Source: Atherinomorus stipes
Lineage: Eukaryota; Chordata; Actinopteri; Atheriniformes; Atherinidae
Length of the DNA: 64,000 bases
Assembly (NCBI GenBank): GCA_023101725.1
Contig: JALJCO010007068.1
Coordinates: 1 to 64,000, forward strand
Direction: 5' to 3'
Both the position numbers and the translations under genes were made by a program. Under the pieces are notes generated by a model. That model ran no database searches, was not told the origin of the DNA, and saw only the letters and a list, made by a program, of their open reading frames with translations. The number at the start of each line of letters is the position of its first letter. Position 1 is the first letter of the stretch. Below, piece by piece: positions 37,678 through 49,929 of the stretch.

Positions 37678-39609
37678 ATGTGATGGTTTCACAGAGCAGG
37701 TATACGCATCCTGGTTTGTGTGTTTATGAAAGATTCTTCAACCTGAACAAATCGGTCATTTTAGCTAAAAGCCCGTTTCCCTGCAGCCAGTCATGTTTTT
37801 CTGTGCTGTGATTGAACTTTAACCTCAACTCTGTTGCATCACACATGAATGTTTGGACTTCAGGTTTAGAAAAGGCCTCTTCTTTCCACCGTGATGCTTC
37901 CCTACATGATTTAGGGAATGTTTAATCTGGCATTTTATGCAGTAAGGTGAACATTCTGCTGCTTTTAGAGATGTGTCTTGTGTTTTCTGCTTCGTATAAT
38001 CCCTCCTGTTCCCAGGGCGGCTCCTCAGGGCTCGTTTTAGTGCAACCAGCTGTCAGTCAAACGGAAACGACACTTTTAACCAAAACACAACTTTCTAAGG
38101 TCAAGAGGGAGCTGTCATGTTCTCCATGATCAAACGATTGCATATGAAGCTGTTTTGTTCACGTTAAAGAGTTTAAATCTTTGTATTTATGTCACGAGGA
38201 TGTTTGGAACAAAGACTTTTCCACTTTCCAGGAATTTTACAGCATCTTACCAGAAGTAGTTTTTTTTTCCCTCCATTCTCATTCTTACTCGTCAGGGTTT
38301 TGTGCTGAAGGGAAGCTGAGAGAGATAAGTTTCCCTTTCCGTTTGTCCTTCCTACCCTTTCAGCCATTCAGACGGTGTCGCAGCAGAATGAACCACAGCA
38401 GAGAAAAGCTGGAAGCCACACGGAGATGTTTTAGATCCTGTTTTCTACCTTCAGAGCAGAAAAAAACAGCTTTCAGATGCTCCAACAACCATCCACCAAT
38501 CACCAACCGGCTCTACTTCACTTCCATTTTAAAATCAAATTAGTATTTTAAAGTTTAGCATCACTGACGTGTTTGAGTTTCCTTAAACTGCTTTACAAGG
38601 AGAAAGCTGGAACGTTGGATGTGTCCGTGAGAACGAGAAAATAAAACCTCGTATGTGACTCACATTCCTTTGTCTTTAAGTCCCTGTAATCCTGTTCCAC
38701 AGATTACACTGTTTTCACTCTGCTAACTAATCAAAGACACACTCCTTCGCTTATTTCTGGCATTTTATCTTCACATCTGTATAGCATGATGAATAAAACA
38801 GGATTTAGAAGTAATCTTTATTTTTCTTCAAAAACATATACAAACATGAACCATTTGCTCTTTCATGCATGAACTGGACTTTAAAATCATCAAACAAGGA
38901 TTACTCAATGTTTGATGGTTTGCATTAAAACTTAACCAAAGGTGGGTCACGGAGCCACATGAAAATTCACTTCTCATGTTAATCTGGATCCAAAACCTGG
39001 GATTGGTTTTCTTTTTCCATCCAGTGAATGTGACTCTAACTAAAACCTTGTACTGACTTCACACCAGGTTGTTGCAAAAAGCACCAAATAAACATCTTTC
39101 TGAACGTAAATGAGTAAAAATTAGAAGACTGATTCAGAAACATTATTCAGTTCTGTTCAAAAGTCCCGGTCCAGATTTCATTTCTTTGTTTTTTCTGTCC
39201 CAGCGACTTCTGAGGGATCTGTTAAAGCAGTCCTAATGTGTAGTTTTCCAGCTTTTTGAAGGTATTTTTTTAAATGATTTTGCGGGGGGGCATTTTCTGC
39301 TTTATCATTAGTTTTCAGTCTAGTCTTGTTCCCAACTATTTTCAGAGAAATGCTGTTAAGTTTGAATGTTTGTGAAATCACTAAAAACTGACCTCAATAC
39401 TCCATGCATGGAGCATTCAGGCATCAAAAAATGGCTCCTGATTCAAGGTTGAACCAGAATAACGAAGCTTAACAGAAAACTTGGTGAAGAACCAGTTTTA
39501 AATGAGATCTTAGTCTCTTCGTTACTAACAGACGTGTCGCTCGTCCCCGTTTCTATGGAAACTAAAATTTTCCATGGAAATTAAAAGATTTCCGGATTCC
39601 CAGAGAGCT
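37678..39609 (+). other. epas1 intron 1 segment, no gene or repeat family seen
   Basis: This is ordinary AT-rich intronic DNA. Frames here are short and lack similarity to known proteins. Confidence 0.55.
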
Positions 39610-40204
39610 GTCGGGACCAAAAATCTGAATCAGCAAAGACCTGAACCAGGACCTGAGAGATGCATCTGGACCGTCAGATAATCAATCTGGTATTGGCCAA
39701 AACCTCATCAGAAATGGTCTCCATGGAAACGTTGCTGTCAAGAAGCCGTTAAGGAAGTGAAATGGAGAGAAAAGGCTGAGGTATGTCACATGACCCAAGA
39801 ACTGGACTGAAGATCAGTGGAAACTGGTCTGATGGAGGGATGGATCCACCCCAGAACCTGGACCTCAGCAGGTCTGATGGAGGGACGGATCCTCCCAGAA
39901 CCTGGACCTCAGCAGGTCTGATGGAGGGACGGATCCTCCCAGAACCTGGACCTCAGCAGGTCTGATGGAGGGACGGATCCTCCCAGAACCTGGACCTCAG
40001 CAGGTCTGATGGAGGGACGGATCCTCCCCAGAACCTGGACCTCAGCAGGTCTGATGGAGGCAGGGATCCTCCCCAGAACCTGGACCTCAGCAGGTCTGAT
40101 GGAGGGACGGATCCTCCCCAGAACCTGGACCTCAGCAGGCCTAAACGAGGAACAAATCCACCACAGAACCTGGACCTCAGCAGGTCTGATGGAGGGACGG
40201 ATCC
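39610..40204 (+). repeat. Dispersed repeat carrying a 44/45-bp minisatellite, plus-oriented copy
   Basis: Eight units start with AGAACCTGGACCTCAGCAGG at 39853, 39897, 39941, 39985, 40030, 40075, 40120 and 40165 (44, 44, 44, then 45-bp spacings). A degenerate unit lies upstream at 39811. Each contains TCTGATGGAGGGACGGATCC. The 240 bases before the array match, in inverse, the flank of the copy at the window start. The unit at 40120-40164 is the most diverged. Long open frames across the array are a by-product of the repeat. Confidence 0.9.
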
Positions 40205-40687
40205 AGTAACAGCTTCACTTTTCTCTGTTTTTCTTTTCTGACTGTATGATGGAATAAGAGGACTGGTTCTGGTTCTGGTTCTGGGTCTTCCACAAAACTG
40301 TGTAAGATCTAAAAACACTGACCTGAAGTAAAACATGAGCTCGTTTCATTAAATGTAGAAAATCTGTTTCCTGGGAGGCGGTAAAGGCTCCAGAACTTAA
40401 CCTGGGGGGCTGTGATGGGTCTGTGGAGGAGGCAGAAGTCCGAGGACTCGGTTTCTGTAAGTATGTCAACATGTGTGATCAGTTTATTTCTGAGCGGGCT
40501 GGTCTGGTCCGCGCGGGTCGTTTAATATTCTGCAGGCGGGTCCGCTGGGCTCCGGGCCCCCGGTCCTCGGCCTCACCACCTGTGGTCTCACTCTGACTTT
40601 CTCTCCCCGTCCCCTCTGTGCCTCTTTCAATCAACCAGTCTATCCCGACCATCAGCGTGCTGTGGGCGGGTTTGTTTGTTTGTGCCA

Positions 40688-40710
40688 GTGTGTGTGTGTG
40701 TGTGTGTGTG
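40688..40710. repeat. (TG)n microsatellite
   Basis: About 11 uninterrupted TG units. Confidence 0.9.
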
Positions 40711-40818
40711 AGTGCCTCTTTCATGGACTATCAGAATCATCAGCAATCTCTTGCATCGTTCTTCCCCTGATTGAGCCAAAGTCGGGGCCCCTGTCTGGGA
40801 TAGCTGTTTGTTCATTTT

Positions 40819-40866
40819 TGTGTGTGTGTGTGTGTGTTTTTGTGTGTGTGTGTGTGTGTGTGTGTG
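40819..40866. repeat. (TG)n microsatellite, interrupted once
   Basis: TG units are broken by a short T run, for about 48 bases in all. This may be length-variable and could adopt Z-DNA, which is inference. Confidence 0.9.
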
Positions 40867-41631
40867 CGGTTGGCTGTGTTTCCAGGACTCTATGTTCTTT
40901 AGGATCACAGATTAGCCAGTACTGTATTGTTGCTCTGTGTTTGTGTTCGGCCAGGCGCCACAACTACAGGAAGACCCACTGTAAGCAAGGAAAGGTGTGT
41001 GTCGGTGTGTGTGTGTTTCTGCTTAGTCGTGTATATGTGCGTGAAGTTGTTCATTATGGGTGTGGGCAGGGTGTGCTCCGTTTTCAGACTTAAACCACCT
41101 TCTTGCTGGAAATGAACATGTTTAATTCCCAATTAAAATCTCAGACTACTTGTTTTTGCTCAAACAAAAGGAGCATTCCGACATTTTGGAAAGAAATGAT
41201 ACAAAGACTACAAGATTACGCATCAGTGGAGCGTTATAAACAAAGGCAGACTTTTTTCCCACCATCCTGGCAGGCTGAAGGAGAATTTTTATCACAAGCC
41301 CCATGTTAAGAGACTGCTGCAACACTGACCTGCTGCTGTAGAGCCATTACAGAGAAATGCGATCGAGTTTCAGAACCATTTCAGAAGTGGCCTTTTTGAT
41401 GGAATGAGGCTTGCAAGGTCACATTGCGTCCAAGATGATACCGATCTCTCCAAACAAGTGCGCTGTTCCTTTAAGAGGTGTGGTCACATGTTCGAGTTTC
41501 AGTCGAGCTCAATGAAATCTGTACATCTGTCCTCAGTGAGAGTGATGGAAACAACAACAAACTGATTACAACATTTTTAGTTACAGAGCAGAAGAGCAAA
41601 TGATCCATGGAGAGCTGTTCTGAAGCTCTGG

Positions 41632-41635
<4 letters not shown>

Positions 41636-41667
<32 letters not shown>
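41636..41667. repeat. (CA)n microsatellite
   Basis: About 16 CA units. Confidence 0.9.
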
Positions 41668-41668
<1 letters not shown>

Positions 41669-41929
41669 CCTGACACCTGCTCTGGTTACAGGATCTGGTT
41701 CCTATGAGCACCTTCTGCCTTGTTATCACAACAATTACATGGACAGCAGGAGTCAGGACCTGTTTTCTGTACCGTCGTCTGAACGCTTTTTGTGTGTTTG
41801 TGAACATGCGTGACAGCTCGCTGGAAACCTGATCTGACAACTTTCAGCTGCAAGTGAAGAGGAAGAGTTCAGAGTGTTGGATGAGTGTCTGATTTTCTCT
41901 TCTGAAGGGGAGAATGTGATGGTCACACA

Positions 41930-42265
41930 TAGGGATGGGCGATATTCTATCGTGGGGATATAACAAAAGGAAATCCCCAAAAAAAAAAATTGAAATTATT
42001 GTTTTTTTTGTGAGAGTAAAATTTGTGGGTGTGTTTTCTTTTCTTAGTTTGTATTTTAAATAGGCCGGTTGGTTTTTTTTTTGTTTATTAATAAAGTTGG
42101 ATTTGTTTTTTAATTCAGGATTTTTGGTTGGGTGGGAGGTTGAGGGAGGGGAATTAAATGAAATGAATAGGGTGGTTTTGATTTGGGTAAAAGAAATAGA
42201 GAAAATAAAATAAAAAATTTTGTTTTTTTTTATTCTTACGCGAAAGAAAGAAAAAGATTTACCCC
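41930..42265 (-). mobile_element. Corrupted hAT-type MITE (TAGGGATGGGCGATA family)
   Basis: It begins with the exact family end TAGGGATGGGCGATATT. Identical 8-mers GTCACACA lie directly before (41922-41929) and after (42266-42273), a perfect hAT target duplication, so the element span is fixed. The inside, however, only loosely follows the family. It is depleted of C and enriched in G and T (for example AATTTGTGGGTGTGTTTTCT where the family has AATTTATCAGGTTGTATTTC), and the right terminal repeat is unrecognisable (AGATTTACCCC). Confidence 0.7.
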
Positions 42266-42371
42266 GTCACACAGCAGGAAACCAGAGCAGTAAAATGCCA
42301 AACCAGACTTCTGACTTATAACAGATAATCTACCTGAGGGTTTCACTTTGAGGAAACTGCAGGGTCCTGGT

Positions 42372-42754
42372 TAGGGATGTAACAGTATGAAAATTTCACA
42401 TCTCGGTTATTCTGACCAAAATGATCGTGGTTATCATTATAATCGCGGTATTATTGAAACATCTCAGCATCTTTTAAAATATCCAAAATGGATCTAGATG
42501 TTTTTGTCCTTTTTAAAGGGGAAAAATCTCCAGAACTGTCCACGTGGGTGCCTTCGTTGTATTCTGCCATGCTTTCATAAATTAAATAATGGAAACTCAG
42601 ACTGCTGCTGCTTTTTCAGGCAATGAGCAGCATCACTGAGATTTTCAAAGTGCAGTAATCAGTCACGGTTTTAACAATAATTAAATGTGAAACGGTATTA
42701 CTAAACCCTGGGAATTGTATCACAATCATTTTATCGGTGATAGTTACATCCCTA
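42372..42754. mobile_element. hAT-type MITE with TAGGGATGTAAC ends
   Basis: The ends TAGGGATGTAACAGTAT and TAGTTACATCCCTA are inverted. Flanks GTCCTGGT and GTCCTGAT match at 7 of 8. The element is 383 bp with no coding capacity. Interior ATCGTGGTTATCATTATAATCGCGGT shows imperfect self-complementarity. Confidence 0.85.
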
Positions 42755-42904
42755 GTCCTGATGATGTGGGTGGTCTGCAGGTAAACCACCTCAGCACCTG
42801 CTCTTTCCCACTCCTTTATCTGTCAGGTCAGGTTTAGACACTGAGCTCACTGCATCAAAATGCTCACTTTTTACTTTAATCCCATGTTTATGCATGAAGA
42901 TAAA

Positions 42905-43438
42905 CAGTCGTCCTCAATATTATCAATACCCTACAATTAAAGAAGGAAAAAAAAAGTCATCTCAGTGAAATGAGTTGAAATTGACAAAAATAATAAATAA
43001 AAGTTCTATGAAAATCATGACACTGAAATTGAATTGTGGTTCAACAGAAATATGAAAAACAAACGCACAAAAAAACAAAAAACAAGTAAACATAATCTGG
43101 CTCCAAAGCTAAAATTTTGTTGAGCAACACTGAGACAATCACTGCAATCAGGTGTTTTCTCTAATGTTCAAAAAGACGACGGGTATGTTGGTCCACTGTT
43201 CATGGGAAAGGTGCTCTAATGTGTCTGGGACAGTTTTGTTTGTTTGATTTTTTTTTTTTCTTTTTTTTTTAAGAATTATTATTTCCAAGCACAATTCAAA
43301 AGCAATATCTCATTTCACTGAGTTATAATTTTGTAAATGTTTATTTATTATTAGTTTATCTAGTTTCTTGTTATTTGGATTAACGGTTGTGAATCCAGCC
43401 TTTTCTTTAATTGGAGGGTATGAATGATTGGACGACTG
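42905..43438. mobile_element. GAGGACGACTG-type MITE, near full-length copy
   Basis: It starts CAGTCGTCCTCAATATTATC and ends TTGGACGACTG followed by TA. It shares CTAAAATTTTGTTGAGCAACACTGAGACAATCACTG and related blocks with the copies at 10525 and 14676. The length is about 530 bp and no transposase is seen. A ~25-bp deletion relative to 10525 removes the TCAGACTTCTGCACCTG block. Confidence 0.75.
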
Positions 43439-45555
43439 TAAATGTATAACATATCCCTTTAGCTTTGATTTGCTCCTAACAAAACTAAGAATATGACATC
43501 AGAGACAACAGATGTTAGATCTTTAAAAGTATCTCCTCATGGAAGAAGTAATGGCATCAAACCCAAGCTTCCCGCCCATCTGAAGGGAATGAATCGGACT
43601 CGTGGTGCTAAAAGCTGTGTCCATGGTTGTAATTAACAAAGTCAGTTGCTGCCTGGAAACTAAACTGTGAAAAATGGAAAAGATTTTTGGTGCCATTTGT
43701 TCTTGAGAAGCAGAGACAGCTGAATGCTCATATAATCAGTCATCAGAACACTGTGTTCAGCGTCTGACCTGGTTCGTTTCCACCTGCCTGCAAACTGCTC
43801 TCCAGTTCCAGCTTGTTTAAAAAACTGTGGAAAACTCAGAGGACATGTTTGAATCTTGATTCTTTTAAAGCAGAACCTCAAACTACAGAATACTAGAAGG
43901 CTAAACAGGTAAAAGAAAGAAAGGTATTCAGGGAGATGTTGAGAATTAATTTAAACTCTAATAGAAAATCAGTGTTAAAAAGAAGCATGTATGAAACACT
44001 TTTTTTTTTTTTTACCTCAAAAAGATTTTTAAGCATGCAACCTGCATCATTTTAACCCTCTGCATCCTGATTTTGTGTCATTTAAGTTTAGATATAAATG
44101 AATTCTGACTTTAGAAACGATGCAGCAGGAGAAGCTCACGCTAACTGTCTCATTACTGCCGGCTGAGAGGAGCGTTCTCTGTATTGCTTCAGTCTGTTAT
44201 TGTTAAGATTCTTGCAGGATTAGAAGGTGCATATTAGATTGTGTCAAGGATGTTGATGAAGGCACATGAATCCCCCGAGGCTCTGGCTGCAGCCGCTGAT
44301 TGACAAGTTAATCACGGAAGTCGTGAGAAAAGTGATTGGGAAAGCTGGAGGGTGTGCAGTGACAGACAAAAATGAAGGTGTGATGAGGGTGTGGAGAACA
44401 GCTGCTGTCAGTTTACTTTGCCCAGGAGCTGAGCTTCAGGTGCATCTGGCTGAGCTGCAGCGTTGCAGACTGAAGCCGCCCGTCGGGCCGCATGCTGCTG
44501 CTGAGCGAGGAAACGGTGAAAGTTGTCAAATCAAAATTTGAATTAAAATCTTGACGTGTGGTTGATGGGAGCAAATGTCCACAAGTTCAATTACAAGTCA
44601 TTGCAAGTGAAAGTTACAAGGTTTGCTTAGATAAAAGTAGATAAAGTGGTTTATAACTGAATCAGAATAACTTGTTTTTATTGTGCAACCAGTTTACGAG
44701 GTTTGCAGAACTTCCACTGATTAGTTCATTTGAAAAGAAGAACATAGAACCACAGACGTGCATTAGATGAGTAAGAACTATAAAAACAATAGATTAGTAC
44801 AAATATATGGAGGATGTTGCAGATCATAACCAAATTAAGCTTCATGGACATCGATCGTACACACTGATAAAGTTTTGCTTTAGGATAAAACATTTTAGAA
44901 TATGCATCATTAAAGCTACAGCACCAGTGGAACAGAAGGGACGAACTCAACACGGGCTTTAGCGTGGACGTTTAAATGTCATTAGCAACCAAAACAGTTT
45001 TTTCTTCCCTGATTCAAATACAGGGTGAGGTGGGAGTCAAAGATTGTTGCTGCCCTTTATCTTTTCTCTGTTCAGTCGCAACATAATTAACTTTTTTTGC
45101 TGATGATAAACATGTCTGAGAAGAACTATGATGATTTAATCTGGTGGCATTGACTTAAAGAAAAGTGCTAGAAGTCAACCAGCATCAGTAACATGTTAAA
45201 GCTGGAGCAAAAAACAGGAAACACCTCCAGGAGAACCTTACTTCCATGTTCGTGACCTGGATGATATCTAATCGTAAATGACAGCAAACCATAGATGCAT
45301 CTACCTCTGCTCAACCCAAAGAAAGAGAAATGTGAGGCAGGAAACTCTGTCAGTGTTGCATTGAAGTGGAGGTAAATTGTTTGTACTACATGCAACACTG
45401 TGGAAGAAGTCGTCTTCTACTGATCAGTATTTTCCTGCCATTGAACTTTGGCAAAGCTGGAAAGGCTGAAGCCGACTAAATGAGTCACCATGATGGAGTC
45501 TGATGCGTCCAGCTCTGCTGTAAATGCTGAAAAAATCAGAATGTACTCATTATAT
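43439..45555 (+). other. epas1 intron 1 segment, no gene seen
   Basis: Unique-looking intronic DNA. No repeat boundaries or exons could be supported. Confidence 0.55.
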
Positions 45556-46711
45556 TAGGGATATACTGAAACATTGTGATATTTTAGGTTGTGATATATC
45601 AATATTAAAATGCTGTATTGATATTTTTATGAACAAAATCTCAGAGATTTCATCATGAGATTATGAAATTGTGCAAGATATTATTCTATTTGCAACGGTC
45701 CAGCATGTAGAAAGATTACTGCTTTATAGGGCTGTGTTCAAAAAAATCGATTTTCCAATTCTGAATCGATTCTCATTCATTTCCAAAGATCGATTCATAT
45801 GTCCAAAGATCGATTTTTCTTATCTTTTGTTTTTTTTGGACCATTTAATGTACTGCCCCCGGTTAAGTGCAGTGGCTCAGCGGCTCCGCTAGGGGGAGAT
45901 AGTGAGCTGGACAGAGTGTAGGACTACTAAAGCTAGTGCAGTGCCAGAAGAAGACTATGTGGGGCTGGAACAAGTAGTTTCTAAAAATTCAGTTTAAACA
46001 GAGCAGAGGAAACATCTGCCTGTAAGTACTTTCATAGATGCAGTTAATGTTCATGATCGAGGTGAAATTGATACTTTCAATTTTGGATGTTATCTTTGAA
46101 GTTATGATGTAGATGCTAATTCCGTTAGCATGTCAATAGCATTTTCCATTAATAGCTAGCATCAAGCTAGCGGGTTAGTCGCTAGTCGTTTTAAATTTTA
46201 AATTTTAAATGCTGACTTACTTTGTATTTTGCCTCACTGAATCATAATTTTGTGAATTTTTATAATTTGTTTCCTGTTATTTGAATTACTGTTGTGAATG
46301 TAGTCTTTTTTAATTTGGAGGGTGTGAATAATTTTGTGGATGACTGTATCTGGGGAGAGGGTTTGGTTTGGTTTGGTCCTTACAGCCAGCATTAACTAAT
46401 AACTGAAATGTTTATTTTTCATATGCTCCTTTAAGAAGAGCCACTCTGCACTTTTACTGTTTTACTGATTTCACGAGTTGCTGTCACTTGTAAAAATGTA
46501 AAATTCGTTAACAATATTTAGTTATTCATTTCAGATGAATTCAGCTTGCTTAATAATTATGGAATGTTTTTAGTGACACATATTGTGGTGCATTGTGGAT
46601 TAAATTTATTGCAATATATCATTTATTGCATAATCTCTGTATCGTGATATTATCGTTATTGTAGGCAAAACATCACAATAGTATCGTATCATGAGGTGAT
46701 AGCCACCCCTA
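45556..46711. mobile_element. hAT-type element with a perfect 8-bp target duplication, carrying nested inserts
   Basis: TAGGGATATACTGAAAC at the left and GATAGCCACCCCTA at the right are short inverted ends. Identical 8-mers CATTATAT lie directly outside both (45548-45555 and 46712-46719). The inside contains a run of ATCGATT motifs (45750-45830), a TTTTAAA microrepeat near 46196 and the 3' end of a GAGGACGACTG-type MITE (about 46215-46350). No intact transposase was found. Confidence 0.82.
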
Positions 46712-49500
46712 CATTATATATGGTGTCTTATTTGTTTAAGATAAATTTCATGTAATATTGCAAAAAAATTATATTGATTTGAAAAAACAAAAAACTATTT
46801 TTTTGTGCAACTTTTCATAAAAGCTGCCGCAAAGTTGGGAATTGTAAGTACAACAGCTACAAAGAAATACTGCAAAACCCTGGTACGACAAGAAAAGCTA
46901 TTTTTTTTAGTTAAATTTGAATTCTATTTCATTTTAGTTTATTCTGTTCGGTTTGATTTAAGTTTAGGTTATTTAACTGTATTTTTTGAGCTGTTTAGCT
47001 GCAGGCAGGGTTTTATGTAGATGACCCTGTAGTTTGGTTAGGTTAAGGCAATAAAAACACTTTATTAGGGATGAGAAAACACCTTGTAATAAACCACATG
47101 TACCAAACCCTCTTCACTGTTTTATTGGTCTGTGTAAAAAGGAATGTCCTGCAGACACTAAAGAAACCACAGATGTCTCTGTTTTCACCAGTAAGACCAA
47201 TCCCCAGTTTGCCAGTGGACACCTGAAGGCTGCCTGGTGTCTCTACTGGCCTCTGAAGCCACATTTGTTTTAGATTTCTGTACTGATTGGGCGCTCTGTA
47301 GCCACAGTTAATACTGTCATCAGCTCTCCACATTCAGCTGAGCTGTGTGTGTGTGTGTGTGTGTGTTACATGGGCATGTGACTCGCTGTGGTTTAGAGTG
47401 ACAGCCTGACTTCTCTCACTGAGGTTTCAGAATGCCAGGTATTTGTTTTCTACCTGCCTCACTCAGCATGTCTGCCCTCCCCTTTTTTTAAAAATGAAAA
47501 CAAAAATCAGACTTTGTTAATTCAGTCTGAAAGCAGCAGAAACCAAACCAAGTTTATTATGAGCACAACCCTGATGATGGCGTCGGCCGGCTGACTGCAG
47601 TAACCCACTCAGGACTACCTGTTCACGGTTGCATGAGTGCAGGGTGATGAAAATAGCCCACAGCCCGCATGGCCCCGGCTGTGATTGCTATTCTCACAGC
47701 TCTAAAAGAAGCTTCAAGATGTGCCCGTGAATCCAGGCTGAACAGGGAATGTTATCTATTCCTTTACATCACAGTCTGACGAGAGCTGTGTGATGTCTTC
47801 ATGTTGGAGCGTTTGCTTCAGGGTTTTTGCTTTGGCATCCGTTCAGCTTCCACTGCAGAGCTGCAGACTTTCGAGTAAAGGGCTCATTCCTCGGCAGCTC
47901 TCCTGAGGCGGCCTCGCTGTGTGTGGCTTTTTGTTGCGACTGCATGTTTGGTGTGTCAGGCCAAAGTGGCAGAAACCTGTGGTATGTTGACATGTGGCCT
48001 GTTTGTAGCCGGAGGGCGGAGGATGAGAACATGCCAGCGGCAGCTGAGAGGACACGAGGGACAACAGTGTAACAGAGTCAAAGACCACTTAAATCATCAC
48101 AAGACAGTTCACTGGTGTTCGCTGGTCACATGGCTGCAGCTGAAACGCTGTGTTTGTTGAAGACTCTGCAGAATGGCACCACACTTATATTAATACATTA
48201 ATCATCATTATGGGATGTTTTATACTTCAGCAGAATATTTGTACAAGAAAACACAATTTTGATGGTAATTGGCAGTAAAAAAACAAAACAAAAAAGGTAA
48301 GATCAGGTAAAAATAAATTAAATGTATAAATGACACTGGCTGAAATGTGTTGGATATGAAAGGACTGGCTGGATAGTTGGGATACTATATTCCTGGTGTT
48401 GCAATGTTTGGCTGCACAACACAAGCTGGATCTGGATCAATGCCCCAAATTTAATAGGTTCCTTATCAGCTCCACTCAGGAAAAAAAACAAAATTGACTC
48501 GACTCCGGTGGGGAAGTGTTTTGTGGCTGCAGTAGTCATGTGTGTTTATCAGCATTGATGGGAACACAACACCTGGGTGGGTGCTGCACTCTGGGCTGCA
48601 AGAGAAGACAGAAGACAAGTAAAATAATTGGAACATTTAACAGCCGTTATGTCTCATACAGAGACTCTGACGCAAACAGCAACAGAGAGTACACATTTTA
48701 TTTATTTTTTTACTATCTGTAAGACAGCTGGCAGTCAACTCTGTCCTGCTGACATCTACAGTCCAGTCAATAGTAATAAATAGTTACAGCTAACTTTACT
48801 ACCTCACAGTTGTGATTAATAGACATTGACGTCCTGGACAGCCTGGATGTCAACAGTCCTCTTTCTCAGTATAGCATAGAAACCCGTCTAACAGCACACA
48901 CAGATGTCGTCCTCCTTCTGTTTGTGGGGTACTTTAGCCTTATCCATGTTCCTCCATGTAGCCCTACCTCTGCTTTGTAGAGATTAAGCACTCTATTCCT
49001 TTCAGGGATGAGGGGATAGTGGTCATCCTGCCAACCAAATGGCCCCCAATGCTCCAACTGAAGGTAAAGATGACCACTGCTAGCTGACCCTCAAAAGAAA
49101 GGGAGCACCTTATCTCTCTTAAACAGAGGGGATGGGCCAAGCGGAAGAATGGGGATCAAACTGTATGAAATACATGTTGAACTCGGTGTACAGTGAGTGA
49201 TGACTGGAGACGGCTCATGTCTCTAGGCTTTCAGCCAGCTGCCCTCCATGTACCAAGAAAACAGTTTGGTGGGCAAACAATGGTCAGAACAAACATTACT
49301 TCACTTTGAATGAGGCTTATTAACAACTTCACATTCGTGGCATTCTTTCTGAAAACATGCTCACGTCCCACACCGCTGATGATGGAGGTGTTTCTGGGTC
49401 ATATTTACTAAATGCAGTTTATGTGATTTGAAATGAAAGAAAAGCCTGACAGATTTTGGCCGTTTTTTTTTCTTTTTCTTTTTTTTTTTTGAGGCTGATC
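46712..49500 (+). other. epas1 intron 1 segment, no gene seen
   Basis: It contains a TG microsatellite at 47344-47366. A less AT-rich unique stretch at 47560-47790 (GATGATGGCGTCGGCCGGCTG, GGTTGCATGAGTGCAGGGTGATG) might be a conserved regulatory element. Open frames at 47.8-48.1 kb overlap on both strands and have no family resemblance. Confidence 0.5.
47344..47366. repeat. (TG)n microsatellite
   Basis: About 11 TG units. Confidence 0.9.
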
Positions 49501-49929
49501 TAGGGATGGGCAATATGGACTAAAACATATATCGCGATAATTTCTCTTATTTATCACGGTAACGATAAGTGACGATAAAAACTATCAGCAAAATATTTTG
49601 TATTATAAATCTGTCACTAAATTCTGTCTTGAAAGACCTACAAAATACTAAAGGCCACTAAACTATATCAATTAAGTTCAGGTATTGCACCTGTATTGCA
49701 AAACTGTAGTGACACCAAGCAAACAAGTCTGAAATATGAGACCAAATTCCACATTTATTCAAACGATGCAAACAGCAAAACTAACTGGGCTTATAAAAAC
49801 AAAGTAGTGCAACTGCAAACACAACCTGGTAAATTGTCATCTCACGATTAAAACGATAAATTCAAATTGTTATTGTGGGGAATTTCTCTGACGATATATC
49901 GCACACGATAAAATATCGCCCCATCCCTA
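49501..49929 (+). mobile_element. hAT-type MITE, TAGGGATGGGC family, perfect 8-bp target duplication
   Basis: Left end TAGGGATGGGCAATATGGAC and right end ATATCGCCCCATCCCTA. The 8-mer GGCTGATC is present exactly on both sides (49493-49500 and 49930-49937). The interior aligns, in inverse, along nearly its whole length with the copy at 34769-35187 (GATAATTTCTCTTATTTATCACGGTAACG, TGCAAAACTGTAGTGACACC). There is no coding capacity. Confidence 0.92.

Larger units (their letters stand above)
40205..41929 (+). other. epas1 intron 1 segment with CA/TG microsatellites
   Basis: Includes TG runs at 40688-40710 and 40819-40866 and a CA run at 41636-41667. The rest is unique-looking with a C/G-richer patch at 40490-40620. 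No exon or RNA gene was recognised. Confidence 0.6.

Noticed and set aside
39853..40204. Repeat array as CRISPR or as a coding repeat protein
   Set aside because: Units are contiguous 44/45-bp tandem copies without unique spacers, in a vertebrate intron. The long open frames on both strands follow from the repeat and change phase between 44- and 45-bp units.
40662..41093. Open frame of 143 residues on the + strand
   Set aside because: It consists largely of translated TG microsatellite (Cys-Val runs) and lies inside an intron with no splice or family support.
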